Part shown: piece by piece, positions 8,492-17,502 of the stretch | Layout of the letters: every line of letters begins with the position of its first letter | How positions within the stretch are numbered: position 1 is the first letter of the stretch | Assembly: GCF_042738955.1 (NCBI RefSeq) | Contig: NZ_JBHYHC010000050.1 | Location: 1 to 64,000 of the forward strand | Source: Umezawaea sp042738955 | Lineage (GTDB): Bacteria > Actinomycetota > Actinomycetes > Mycobacteriales > Pseudonocardiaceae | Direction of reading: 5' to 3' | DNA length: 64,000 nt | Position numbers and translations under genes: made by a program | The notes under the pieces: generated by a model | What the model was told of the DNA's origin: nothing | What the model saw: only the letters and a program-made list of their open reading frames with translations | Databases searched by the model: none

Positions 8492-8883
8492 GCACGCACC
8501 CCGATCCGCTGCGGATCGACTTCCACCTGCTCGACCGGCAGATCCTCGACGTGCACGGCGACCTGGTCGGCAAGGTTGACGACGTCGAACTCGACGTCGA
8601 CGCCCACGGCGTGCCGACGGTGGTCGCCCTGCTGTCCGGCCAACGCGCCCTGGGCAGGCGCATCGGCGGCGCGCTGGGCCGGTGGATGGTCTCGGTCGCG
8701 ACCCGCCTGCACGGCCCCGAAGCCCGCCCACCACTGCGGATCGCCTTCGACCACGTGGCCACGATCGGCAGCGCGGTCGAACTGTCGATCGCCCGCGACC
8801 TGCTGGACACCCCGCCACTGGAGACCTGGCTGCGGGACAAGCTGATCGGCCGAATCCCCGGAGCGCGCGATGCAGGCGAGTGA
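8488..8883 (+). CDS. PRC-barrel-like protein 1
   Basis: A 131-residue soluble protein. Near the start it has FHLLDRQILDVHGDLVGKVD, DVELDV and TVVALLSG, the strand pattern of a PRC barrel (the small beta barrel of photoreaction-centre H subunit and RimM). A second half with RIAFDHVATIGSAVELSI looks like another strand set. The start ATG 8488 overlaps the transporter stop (ATGA). PRC-barrel proteins often act as cytoplasmic adaptors at membranes; that role next to a transporter is inference. Confidence 0.75.
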   Translation: MSTHPDPLRIDFHLLDRQILDVHGDLVGKVDDVELDVDAHGVPTVVALLSGQRALGRRIGGALGRWMVSVATRLHGPEARPPLRIAFDHVATIGSAVELSIARDLLDTPPLETWLRDKLIGRIPGARDAGE

Positions 8884-9118
8884 CCTGCTGGGCCGAACCG
8901 CCTACACCGCGGACGGATCCGAACTGGGCCGGGTGGCAGACCTCATCGCCGGCCCCGACGGCAAGGTCCGCGCCGTACTGGTCGCGCCACCTCACCGAGG
9001 ACGGCTGCTGGGCTACGAACGCCCGTCGGTGCAGCTGCCGTGGGCGTTCGAGTGGCTCGCCCGACTACTGCACCGCGGCACCCGTGAGGTCGAGTGGTCG
9101 GCCGTTCGCTGGGAATGA
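8870..9118 (+). CDS. PRC-barrel protein 2
   Basis: An 82-residue protein that overlaps the previous gene by 14 bp in another frame, starting at ATG 8870. MQASDLLGRTAYTADGSELG, RVADLIAGPDGKVRAVLV is the standard PRC-barrel opening; the C-terminal half (GYERPSVQLPWAFEWLARLL) continues with an amphipathic segment. Last gene of the four-gene operon; the DNA after it is IS debris. Confidence 0.78.
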   Translation: MQASDLLGRTAYTADGSELGRVADLIAGPDGKVRAVLVAPPHRGRLLGYERPSVQLPWAFEWLARLLHRGTREVEWSAVRWE

Positions 9119-9289
9119 CCTTGCGGGGAAGAAGTCGACGAGCCCGCAGAAGTCCCACCACGATCCGCCGCTCGGAACTGCGGCCCACGCACCGTTCCGC
9201 TGCACGTGGGTCAGGATCGTGTCGAAGAACTTGGGCGGCGGGTCGGACTTGCCGTTCATGTCCACGCCGGTGACGCCGTGGATGAGCAG

Positions 9290-9433
9290 CGACCTCACCA
9301 GGGCATCGCCAACGCCCGACCGCTACACCCGCTGCCACCACCGATCACCGACCGAGCCCAGATCAGCGACTTGGACGTCCTCCGACGACAACGGTTGGGC
9401 GGCATCCTCAACGAGTACCACCATGTCGACTGA
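9290..9433 (+). pseudogene. C-terminal remnant of an IS481/IS3-like transposase
   Basis: The frame from 9290 reads RPHQGIANARPLHPLPPPIT, then LRRQRLGGILNEYHHVD and stop, the C-terminal end of the integrase-core transposase present in several broken copies between 11.8 and 17.7 kb. The catalytic DDE part is missing. Confidence 0.85.
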
Positions 9434-9465
9434 CCAGCACGGACGTAATTTCGGCAAGCACAGGG
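9431..9465 (+). repeat. IS right-end repeat, copy 1
   Basis: Begins at the transposase stop: tgaccagcacggacgtaatt then tcggcaagcacaggg. The same 35-36 bp follow other transposase remnants at 12913, 13376, 17375 and 17679, and a diverged form at 14067. Confidence 0.75.
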
Positions 9466-9797
9466 CTGGGATCACTAACGACCATGTCCTCAGTACCAGC
9501 GACCGGCAACATGCTCAACGAAGACCACCACCTCCGACCTGCGCGGACGGCATTTCGGGCAAGCACAGCGTTGGGTCAAGCCGAGAAAAGCTGGCTGCAA
9601 ACTATGCCAGCATCCATCAGCCTTGAATGTTTCACTCCAAGTGTCCTCATAGCTGCGCGAAACAGGTTCTCGACAAGCGTGACGCTGGCGTCAGCGCTCG
9701 GCCCTGTCATCCGACCCCCGCCATCTGCTGGATCATGGCATCCTGACCTTAAAGGCGAAACGAACCTCCGAGCCGCTCGTCGGAGAGGGTGATCAAC

Positions 9798-10571
9798 GTG
9801 TCCTGGTCTTCGGATCTGCACGACCTGTTGATAAACCTGGCGGCGTGGGGTATCGGTCTCGGCCTGGGTCTGGGCTACACCTACTTCAAGCGCCGTTACG
9901 ACAGACGCTCTCTGAAGAAGTCGATCCGCGAGTTCTTCGGCCAGGGCAAGAACTTCCTCATCATCCACTCGGCCATCAACGACAACGGAGAGTGGAACTA
10001 TCCAGCTACTGACACCAAGGCGGCCCGGCGCCTCGCGACCATGTTCGAGGCCGCCGGACTCCGCGAGGGCGAGCACTTCCACATCGGACCAGCCAAATGG
10101 GTGAACGACCCGCTGCATCCCGCCTTCCGGTTGGAGGCCAACAATCTCGTCCTGTTATGCGGCCCCGCTCGTAACGGGATCTTCCGGCGCTTCGTGTCGG
10201 CCGAGAGCGGTCACAAGTACTACATGACCTTCGACGAGACCGATCCCAACAAGACAATCAACGTTCTGATGGACCGCACGGGTACCCGCTTCCGGTCCTC
10301 TCGAGAGGGCAGCCCTCGAACGAACGGCGAACACTACGACCAGGCACTCGTCTCGTCCTTCCCGAACCCTGGCGATGCCTCGTTCCGCGTTGTTCTGCTG
10401 GCAGGCATCCATGGCACCGGGACAGTCGCTGCGGCCGAGCAGGTGTCCGACACCAGCAAGCTGAAGGACATCATCGCCAAGCACACCGATGGCACGACGA
10501 TCGTCTGTCGTCTTGACGTGGTGTACGACCCGAAGGACATAGAGACACCCTGCGACGTCAAGGTCATGTAG
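9798..10571 (+). CDS. Membrane-anchored protein of unknown function with Rossmann-like sensor pattern
   Basis: A 257-residue protein. GTG 9798 preferred over GTG 9789 because AGAGGG lies 8 nt before it. One N-terminal transmembrane helix (about residues 9-29, AWGIGLGLGLGYTYF) is followed by a basic stretch (KRRYDRRSLKK) and a soluble domain: NFLIIHSAINDNGEWN, an ADxKAARRLA-like helix, NNLVLLCGPARN, then YDQALVSSFPNP and FRVVLLAGIHGTGTVAAAEQ. The paired GPxxN and LAGxHGxGT motifs recall uncharacterised actinobacterial proteins whose Rossmann-like domain may bind a nucleotide; that link is from memory and unproven. It sits alone in an IS-rich island with a NACHT gene, which suggests, but does not show, a defence role. 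The stop overlaps the stop of gmd by 8 bp (convergent). Confidence 0.7.
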   Translation: MSWSSDLHDLLINLAAWGIGLGLGLGYTYFKRRYDRRSLKKSIREFFGQGKNFLIIHSAINDNGEWNYPATDTKAARRLATMFEAAGLREGEHFHIGPAKWVNDPLHPAFRLEANNLVLLCGPARNGIFRRFVSAESGHKYYMTFDETDPNKTINVLMDRTGTRFRSSREGSPRTNGEHYDQALVSSFPNPGDASFRVVLLAGIHGTGTVAAAEQVSDTSKLKDIIAKHTDGTTIVCRLDVVYDPKDIETPCDVKVM

Positions 10572-11523
10572 CCCCGACATCGCACGCATCGAGGTCGGAG
10601 TCCAGCATGCGGCGAACCAGTTCGGTAAAGGTAATGGACGGCTTCCAGCCAAGCTCCGACTTTGCAAGGGCAGAGTCGCCGCGCAGATCGGATGGGTCGG
10701 TCGGCCGGAGGAAGCGAGCGTCCGTCACCACGTGGTCGGTCCAGCTCAGCCCGACCAAGGAGAAAGCCAGCTCAGCGAACTCCGCCACGCTGTGGTTGTG
10801 GCCGCTCGCGATGACATAGTCGCGCGGTGACGGCTGGGCCATGATGCGCCACATCGCATCGACATAGTCGCGGGCATGTCCCCAGTCGCGGCGGGCATCG
10901 AGATTGCCCAGGGCGACGATGTCACGCTTGCCCGCCACGATCTCCGCTACCGCTCTGGTGATCTTCCGGCTTACGAAGTCCGTGCTGCGGCGCTCCGACT
11001 CGTGGTTAAAGAGGATCCCGGCCGCCGCCCACAGACCGTAGGACCGGCGATATGTCTCCACCAGATGATGCGCGAAGACCTTGGCGCAACCGTACGGGCT
11101 GATCGGCGCGAGCGCGGAGTCCTCGCGTTGCGGACCGGGCGTGTCACCGAACATCTCCGAACTGGACGCCTGGAAGAAGCGGCAGTCAGGAACGACGGTG
11201 CGCACCGCCTCCAGCAGAGTGGCCGTGCCGACCGCGATGCTGTGCATGGTCGCCAGCGGCTCGACGAAGGACCAGTCCACTCTGGTCTGCGCCGCCAGGT
11301 GGTAGACCTCCGCTGGCCGGATATCGGACAGGAGCCGGGTCATCTCCGATCCACTGGTCACGTCGCTTCGGTGAAGCGTCACACAAGACGGCACCAGGAG
11401 GCGCCGCAACGAGGCGTCGTCGATATCGAATCCGTACACCTCGTAGCCCTTGCCGAGGAGCAACTCGACAAGGTAGCTGCCATCCTGACCGCCGACCCCA
11501 CTGATCAGCGCCTTCCGTTTCAT
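10564..11523 (-). CDS. gmd: GDP-mannose 4,6-dehydratase family enzyme
   Basis: A 319-residue extended-SDR enzyme. Rossmann glycine motif near residue 8 (SGVGGQDGSYLVELL), SSSEMFG, the catalytic YGCAK (Y-x3-K), and ILFNHESERR, the substrate-loop sequence characteristic of GDP-mannose 4,6-dehydratases. It would convert GDP-mannose to GDP-4-keto-6-deoxymannose, precursor of deoxy sugars for glycans or natural products. No partner reductase, epimerase or glycosyltransferase is nearby, so the product pathway is not visible. The start at 11523 has GGGAG almost touching the ATG. Its neighbours are IS relics. Confidence 0.85.
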   Translation of the reverse strand: MKRKALISGVGGQDGSYLVELLLGKGYEVYGFDIDDASLRRLLVPSCVTLHRSDVTSGSEMTRLLSDIRPAEVYHLAAQTRVDWSFVEPLATMHSIAVGTATLLEAVRTVVPDCRFFQASSSEMFGDTPGPQREDSALAPISPYGCAKVFAHHLVETYRRSYGLWAAAGILFNHESERRSTDFVSRKITRAVAEIVAGKRDIVALGNLDARRDWGHARDYVDAMWRIMAQPSPRDYVIASGHNHSVAEFAELAFSLVGLSWTDHVVTDARFLRPTDPSDLRGDSALAKSELGWKPSITFTELVRRMLDSDLDACDVGAT

Positions 11524-11715
11524 ACTCCCAATCTAGCCCGGCGCATCCGTCAGAAGCCTCAGAGGACGCCGCGGCTCGAGGAGAGGCACCGGGGATCGGC
11601 CTGCCGACTGCGTCGGGCGTCCAGCGCCTTTCCGAACCCGATGAGTAACCGAAGGTGAAAGTTCCTCTTTCGGTCCTCCGTCTGGCCGACAGTTCGTTTG
11701 CCTGCGAACGGTGCG

Positions 11716-11746
11716 CCTGCCAAAACCTCATCCATGCAGGTGAAAG
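11716..11746 (+). repeat. IS left-end repeat, copy 1
   Basis: cctgccaaaacctcatccat continuing gcaggtgaaag; 29 of 31 bases match 17432-17462. Both lie just upstream of transposase sequence. Confidence 0.7.
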
Positions 11747-11850
11747 ACGATCTGCAGGAATCCATGTGCGGAAGCGGTCGTGATCCCGCACTGTCGCCGA
11801 TGAGCACTGCATGATGATCGGTCATACTGCATCGACCGGCCTATCTCAGC

Positions 11851-12915
11851 ATGACCAACGCGTTCTCCCTGCTACGCCTTCTCCCTATGAGCGACCGAGA
11901 CAAGGACTTGGAGATCCTGTTGCTACGCAATCAGATCACCGTCCTGGAATGCCAACGAAGGCAGAACCCGGCCGCGGTTCTCTTCCGCTGATCGGGCATT
12001 CCTCGCGGCACTGCTGCACCGACTCCCGACAAAAGCGCTTGGTCGGTTCCGGCTCCTGGCACGTCCGGAAACGATGCTGCGCTGACACCAAGACCTGCTC
12101 GCCCGCCGCCGCGCGGCCAAGTCTCGTCCCAAACGCCCCGGCCGGCCGCGGCCACTACGGTCAATCCGGCTCCTAGTGCTCCGCCTGGCACGAAAGAACC
12201 CCATCTGGGGCTACCGCCGCGTCCACGGCGAACTACTCGTACTCGGCATCACGATCGCCGCATCCACCGTGTGGCAGATACTCAAGGACGCCGGAATCGG
12301 CCCGACATCCGATCGCACGTCCATCACCTGGGTGGACTTCCTCCGCTCCCAAGCCCAAGTCCTGCTGGCCTGTGACTTCCTCAAAGTACCGACCTTGAGA
12401 AGCATCCGCCACTAGCGGTCATCGAACACACCAGCCGCCGAATCCGCGTCCTGTGTGCCGCCGCGCACCCGACCGCTGCCTGAGTCACCCGAGCAACGAA
12501 GAACCTCGTCATGGACCTCGACGACGTGGGCAGCTCCGCACGGTTCCTGATCCGCGACCGCGACGGGAAGTTCCCCGCTCTGTTCGATGCGGTTCTCGCT
12601 GACGCGAGCATCCGGGTCGTCCTCAGCGGTGTCCGGGTCCCGCGAATGAACGCGATCATGGAACGCTGGATCAAGAGCTGCCGCCGCGAACTCCTCGACC
12701 GCACCCTCATCTGGAACCAACGACACCTACTGCACGCCCTGCGCGAGTACGAACAGTTCTACAACACCCACCGACCCCACCAGGGAATCGCCAACGCCCG
12801 GCCACTACACGCGCTCTCCCAACCGAGCCCCGCTCAGACAACAGTCACCCAGCTCGACATCCGCCGACGCCAGCGACTGAACGGCATCCTCTACGAATAC
12901 CACCACGCCGCCTGA
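11851..12915 (+). pseudogene. Full-length transposase gene with frameshifts and stops
   Basis: Coding blocks run in order on the plus strand: MTNAFSLLRLLPMSDRDKDL with LLLRNQITVLE; after a frameshift, FLAALLHRLP; an in-frame TGA at about 12072 where the family has Trp (LRWHQDL); then KRPGRPRPLRSIRLLVLRLA and the DNA-binding-type block IWGYRRVHGELLVLGI; another frameshift near 12415; then FLIRDRDGKFPALFDAVLAD, PRMNAIMERWIKSCRRELLD and HRPHQGIANARPLHAL to the stop. The later part is the DDE integrase core (Asp in RDRDGKF, Glu in IMERW). At least two frameshifts and one stop make it inactive. Confidence 0.88.
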
Positions 12916-12948
12916 ACAGCACGGACGTAATTTTCGGCGAGCACAGGG
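12913..12948 (+). repeat. IS right-end repeat, copy 2
   Basis: tgaacagcacggacgtaatt then ttcggcgagcacaggg, directly after the transposase stop. Confidence 0.75.
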
Positions 12949-13378
12949 TCGCCCAGGCAGCGAAAACCTCGTCATGGACCTCGACGACGCGGGCAACTCC
13001 TCACGATTCCTGATCCGCGACCGCGACGGGAAGTTCCCCGCCGTGTTCGATGCGGTTCTCGCCGATGCGGGCATACAGCTCGTCCTCAGTGGCATCCGGA
13101 TCCCGCGGATGAACGCGATCATGGGACGGTGGATCCAGAGCTGCCGCCGCGAACTTCTCGATCGCACACTCATCTGAAATCAACAGCGTCTACTCCACGC
13201 CCTACGCGAGTACGAACAGTTCAACAACACCCACAGGCCTCATCAAGGCATCACCAACGTACAACCCCTACACGAGCTGCCACCAACGATCACCAACCAA
13301 GCCCAACTCGTTGACTTGAACGTCCGCCGACGACAACGACTGGGCAGCATCCTCAACAAATACCGCCACGCCGCCTGA
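12949..13378 (+). pseudogene. Second, 5'-truncated transposase copy
   Basis: The family sequence resumes at VAQAAK (12950), loses one base before the next block, then continues MDLDDAGNSSRFLIRDRDGK, IMGRWIQSCRRELLDRTLI, a TGA at 13177 in place of Trp, and QRLLHALREYEQFNNTHRPH to the stop. In the motif around the catalytic Glu, IMERW has become IMGRW, so the active-site Glu is lost as well. It abuts the first copy's right end, a tandem arrangement. Confidence 0.85.
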
Positions 13379-13412
13379 ACAGCACGGGCAACATTTTCGG
13401 CTAGCACAAGGC
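13376..13412 (+). repeat. IS right-end repeat, copy 3
   Basis: tgaacagcacgggcaacatt then ttcggctagcacaagg, a diverged copy after the truncated transposase. Confidence 0.65.
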
Positions 13413-13540
13413 CAGCCGTAGCAGCATGGCCGGTCACCATGCCGTGCCCGCCAACAACAGCGTGATCACGACTGCATCTGTGGATGGGTCTCGGCGGCCC
13501 CCGTCAACTGCATGGATAAGGTTTTCGGCAGCCACAATCT

Positions 13541-14069
13541 CGACACCGTGGGCTCGGCACACGCCTCTACGCACTGGCGTTCCTCGAACACGGCACTAAA
13601 CGCCTGCACATCACCGACGTCACCGCCCACCCGACCCAGGCATGGACAACCCAGCAGGTCCAACCTCGCCGCCGACCTCGAACACCGAATGGAGTCGCTC
13701 CGATTCGTGCTCCGCGACCGTGACGGCAAGTACGCCCAGGCGTTCGACGCCGTCTTCCACGCCGAAGATCTGCACGTCATCACCAGCGCGCCACAAGCGT
13801 CCCGGATGAACACCCACTGCGAACGAGTCATCGGCACCCTCCGACGCGAACTCCTCGACCACATCCTGATCATGGATGAGGGCCACGCACAGCAACTCCT
13901 GAAGACCTACGAAGAGCACTACAACCGACACAGACCCCACCAAGCCCGCGACCAGCTACCACCCGCAGATCAGCGACACACCGCCGCAGTGCACGACCCC
14001 GACACCCGCAGACTGCTCCGCACCCGCATCCTCGGCGGACTCATCAACGAATACAGACATGCTGCCTGA
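13541..14069 (+). pseudogene. Remnant of a second transposase/integrase family
   Basis: Two frames are needed: LGTRLYALAFLEHGTKRLHI then TAHPTQAWTTQQ in one frame, and from 13690 MESLRFVLRDRDGKYAQAFD, SRMNTHCERVIGTLRRELLD, HRPHQARDQLPP and RILGGLINEYRHAA in another. The DDE-type Asp (RDRDGKY) and Glu (HCERV) are present but the N-terminal half is gone and there is a frameshift near 13655. It belongs to the same superfamily as the neighbouring IS copies but a distinct family. Confidence 0.82.
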
Positions 14070-14100
14070 CCACCAGCGACAACTTTTCGAGCGGTACAGG
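14067..14100 (+). repeat. IS right-end repeat, diverged copy 4
   Basis: tgaccaccagcgacaacttt then tcgagcggtacagg after the second-family remnant; same layout as the other copies but only about 70 percent similar. Confidence 0.45.
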
Positions 14101-14164
14101 GTTCGACTGCGCGATGAGAGACTGCGGGTGATCACCTCATTGAGGCGCACGGATATCTATCACG

Positions 14165-16723
14165 TTAGTAACCGATGCCTCGCCACCGGTTGCCAAGAGA
14201 CTGTTGGAGAGCACTTTCCATACCTGGTGGCAATATGGGCTCGAAGCCAAGCTCGAACAGCAAGACCTCGCCCGCAGGGTTCATCAGCACTCCATTCGGC
14301 GTAGCACCAGGCCGAAACCGGGCGTACACTCCATAATTTCCGGACCAAAAACGCAGTGCGGTCGAACCACTTCTCCGAATGACCACAGAACTCACGTCGT
14401 CAGTGTGGATGCGGAAGCGTCGCTGACCACCGGTTACCTCAATCTGATCCGTCGATATTTGCATCACCGCCGGCCGACGGCGAGAGAAGCCACCAACGAT
14501 CGCAAAGCCATACGAATACAACAAGCACACGAAAGCCACAAGGAATAACGGTCCAGAATTCCCATCGGTCAGCAGTAGCACCCAAATCGACACAAGAATT
14601 GCAACTGCAAAATACAAGCCGGAAAGACCTCGACCTTTTGCCGCCCGATACGAACGGCTAGATTGCAACGTGAATCCTCTATCGCCGACCACCTGAGCGA
14701 CCGACAAGATTTTGAACAGTCGGCTCCGCAAAGGGTAAGTGGATACCGATACTTCGCCAGCCAATGTAACACGAAGCAGATCATGACAGAATTGGTAGGA
14801 TCCACCGACCTCACGCAAGATCCCCCGCCGCGCGCATTCGTCCAGGAATTCCAGTGGCGACCATGGCATCCGGCCGAATAGGAACAACACCAGCCTACTC
14901 CATTGCCAATATGTCCAAATGTTGAACACCGCAGTCCACGCGGAGCTTCCGACCCACGCCCAGACACCTATTACCACACCCGATGACAGGCCAAGCGACG
15001 ACGCGCCGATTGCACCGGCGAGGACAGCGGAAAGCGAGCTGAAGATAAGGATATCCAGCAGCATCCAGTTTCGCAAGGCGCGCACTTGGGCGAACTGACC
15101 GCCCAGGGGACGCACTACCGGCGGCGTCAATGCGCCAGCAATGAGGGCAGCCTTGACAATCATTATCACAATCGACCCAGCAAGCACAACCAGCCATACC
15201 CAATTTCGAAAGTTGCGCAGCAAGCCAATAGTCAAGATTACCGCGACCGTCCAACTCATCAAGCGTATCGATGGAAATTGGTGCAGAAGTCGGAATATGG
15301 AGAATGCGTCGCGCGGACTCCACGACGCCCGCCGAACCGCAGGAACACCAAATACTTGATAGACAGTCTCCGTGGTGGCCATAGAAAAAGAGCACCCACA
15401 AATCAGACCTTTGAGCGAAGATTCCGAAAATCGCCCGTAGATACACATTTCGACAAATATCGACATCGTGAACAGCACAAAAAAAGACCAAGACAGCCTC
15501 GGCAAACGCTGAATCGCCAGGTGTCGAAAGTCGAGCCTGACCGCATTGATCCTATTACCGTGCCAGGGAGTCGTGGCCCGAGCAAGATATTTTAACCAAT
15601 GGCGCGCTTGGTCGGCTGTGCACCGATGTCTCCGACCGGAGTACCTAGGTGGAGAGAGATCCCGGAACGCCGCCGGGACCAGACCGTCGAGCAGGTGGTG
15701 GGTGATCGACTCGGCCGTGGGATAGAACGTCGGATTGGCGAGGTCACCCGGCTCGGTCCGGCCCGACTCGCAGACCATTCGGGCCAACCATACAAGCAGG
15801 GGGCTCGACAGCGCTGTTATGAGCGGATCGCTCCGGGTCGGGTCGGCTTCCTCGAGTCGGTCGATGAGTGGTTGCCACTGTGAGAGTTGTCGTCGTGACC
15901 GCGCCGCCGAGCGCAGGTAGTTCGCGACATCGACCGGATCGAGCGGTCTAACGCGCAGAACCGTGGCAGCGTGCATGCCGCTGCCGTTGGAGCCAGGGTC
16001 TGACGCCGCCTCGTACACGCCCACCCTGCAAGTGACCACAACTGGTTCATTCAACAACAACGAAGTATTCAACGCGACGAGTGCGGCATCGGCACCATCG
16101 ACAACCTCGTCCAACCCGTCGAGCACCGGAAGTATATGCCGATCGCGGACCAGGTACTCGGCCACATCTCGGCCGTAACCGGTATCCGATAGCGGATAGT
16201 TCTGCTTCAGTTGTTGGATAAGCCAGTCGTCCAAGCATTCCCGTTTGGGATCCCAGGACGCCATCGAGAACAGTACGGGTACCGGATCTGTTTGCTGGCG
16301 GACAGCCAGCAAACAGCGCACCAGCAGCACAGCCAAGGTGCTTTTGCCAGCTCCTGCCCCGCCCAGCAGCATCAGACGACGAACCGGGAGGCTGAGGAAC
16401 ATGGACGCCAACTCCGAGACATCAGCCTGTGCGCACGACATGTCGACCACAGCGTCCGTCGACGGGGCTGGATCGGAAACGTCGACATCCCATTGAACCG
16501 GCAACGGCGCCGGGACGACCAGATCCCGCGCCGCAATCTCGTCACGCGCACGAGCCTCGACCATGTTCGCCAACTCGGCGGCGGCGACTTCCCACCACGG
16601 GGCTCCCGGCGCGGCCGTATGCAGGGTAATGCCACCGTATACGTCTCGCGCCTGAACAACGAACTCGCCGCGTTGCAGCTCGTTATGCACTCCGGCCGAC
16701 TGCGTCGAGTCGTCGCCTGTCAT
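14165..16723 (-). CDS. NACHT-domain STAND NTPase with C-terminal membrane region
   Basis: An 852-residue protein. Residues 1-110 are an N-terminal region with no recognised effector. The P-loop GGAGAGKST is at 121-129, followed by the helix typical of actinomycete NACHT proteins, a PVPVLFSMASWDP segment and the Walker B LDGLDEV at 201-207, where the acidic pair fits NACHT. A winged-helix-like region spans about 280-400. From about residue 410 there are several hydrophobic segments (FFVLFTMSIFVEMCIYG, ILTIGLL, VVLAGSIVIMIVKAALIAG) and another pair near 715-760, so it is likely membrane-bound. NACHT NTPases in bacteria include proven antiphage sensors; defence is the favoured but unproven role. 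The second half has clearly lower GC than the flanks, supporting horizontal transfer. Flanked by IS debris on both sides. Confidence 0.85.
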   Translation of the reverse strand: MTGDDSTQSAGVHNELQRGEFVVQARDVYGGITLHTAAPGAPWWEVAAAELANMVEARARDEIAARDLVVPAPLPVQWDVDVSDPAPSTDAVVDMSCAQADVSELASMFLSLPVRRLMLLGGAGAGKSTLAVLLVRCLLAVRQQTDPVPVLFSMASWDPKRECLDDWLIQQLKQNYPLSDTGYGRDVAEYLVRDRHILPVLDGLDEVVDGADAALVALNTSLLLNEPVVVTCRVGVYEAASDPGSNGSGMHAATVLRVRPLDPVDVANYLRSAARSRRQLSQWQPLIDRLEEADPTRSDPLITALSSPLLVWLARMVCESGRTEPGDLANPTFYPTAESITHHLLDGLVPAAFRDLSPPRYSGRRHRCTADQARHWLKYLARATTPWHGNRINAVRLDFRHLAIQRLPRLSWSFFVLFTMSIFVEMCIYGRFSESSLKGLICGCSFSMATTETVYQVFGVPAVRRASWSPRDAFSIFRLLHQFPSIRLMSWTVAVILTIGLLRNFRNWVWLVVLAGSIVIMIVKAALIAGALTPPVVRPLGGQFAQVRALRNWMLLDILIFSSLSAVLAGAIGASSLGLSSGVVIGVWAWVGSSAWTAVFNIWTYWQWSRLVLFLFGRMPWSPLEFLDECARRGILREVGGSYQFCHDLLRVTLAGEVSVSTYPLRSRLFKILSVAQVVGDRGFTLQSSRSYRAAKGRGLSGLYFAVAILVSIWVLLLTDGNSGPLFLVAFVCLLYSYGFAIVGGFSRRRPAVMQISTDQIEVTGGQRRFRIHTDDVSSVVIRRSGSTALRFWSGNYGVYARFRPGATPNGVLMNPAGEVLLFELGFEPILPPGMESALQQSLGNRWRGIGY

Positions 16724-17431
16724 TCGTCGTTCGTCATTCGTGCATGGCGAGCCGAGTTCCCCACGGAACGAGCCTGTCGAGTCCGCTCAGGTTGCGCTGT
16801 GCGACGTCGACACGACAACTCGATCGCGGCGGCCGTGGCGTACAAGCCTGACAATGCCCGCCGGACCATCTCGGCCCCCGGTCCCACGTCCCGGAACATG
16901 TTCCATAGATGGTCGGGTCGACGCGAAGACCATCCGGACCGTCCTGATAGCCCCACCGCACCGTCCTACGTCGCCACCGCTCGAACAGTCGACATCGGCC
17001 TATCCGGACACATATGGAAGCTCAATCCCGCACAGGAATCAACGCAAAAATGCGGATGTCACTCCGTCGCACTCCTATGCCGCAATAAGGAACGAGGTCT
17101 TCGTCAATTGGTCACCGCACATGCCGACTTCACTGGTGTGAGGCCATCGCTGTGAACACCTCGGCGGTCAACACGTTCTCCAGCCTTCACTCGCCGTCAC
17201 GGCAGCGGCAGACCGACCTGCCCTCCCAGGAGACCTCATCCAACAGCCTGCCGCTGATCGACGCAGCAACGGAACTCTGGTTGTCCGATATCTGCCGCAT
17301 CCTGCCGGTCCGTCGGAACGGTGGCCCCAGGCTCACGGAGGCATTCGAGAGCCCTTGCGCGCCGCCAAGCCACCTGACCAGCACGGACGACATTATCGGC
17401 AAGCACAGCGTCGGGACGCACAAGCCTTGTC
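16724..17431. other. Non-coding stretch upstream of the NACHT gene
   Basis: No intact gene. The first 200 bp hold the NACHT promoter. An isolated copy of the IS right-end repeat lies at 17375-17410, showing that a further IS copy once ended here. The rest shows no recognisable features. Confidence 0.55.
17375..17410 (+). repeat. IS right-end repeat, isolated copy 5
   Basis: tgaccagcacggacgacatt then atcggcaagcacagcg without transposase sequence in front of it. Confidence 0.65.
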
Positions 17432-17502
17432 CCTGCCAAAATCTCATCCCTGCAGGTGAAAGAGGGTTCATAGGGACCCATGCGCGGATGCAGTCGTGGT
17501 CG

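Larger units (their letters stand above)
9119..9797. other. IS debris and non-coding DNA
   Basis: No intact gene. It contains the transposase C-terminal remnant at 9290-9433 and a copy of the 35-bp right-end repeat at 9431-9465. The remaining 330 bp before the gene at 9798 hold nothing I recognise, apart from its presumed promoter. Confidence 0.6.
11711..12948 (+). mobile_element. Degenerate IS481/IS3-like element
   Basis: About 1.24 kb containing one full-length but broken transposase gene. The right end is the 36-bp repeat at 12913. The left boundary is the repeated block at 11716, which also starts the deletion derivative at 17432. Terminal inverted-repeat similarity between the two ends is weak, so the exact outer bases are uncertain. 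Confidence 0.65.

Noticed and set aside
11711..12945. Clear terminal inverted repeats for the IS element
   Set aside because: The two ends align only weakly; direct-repeat evidence supports the ends but not a precise inverted repeat.
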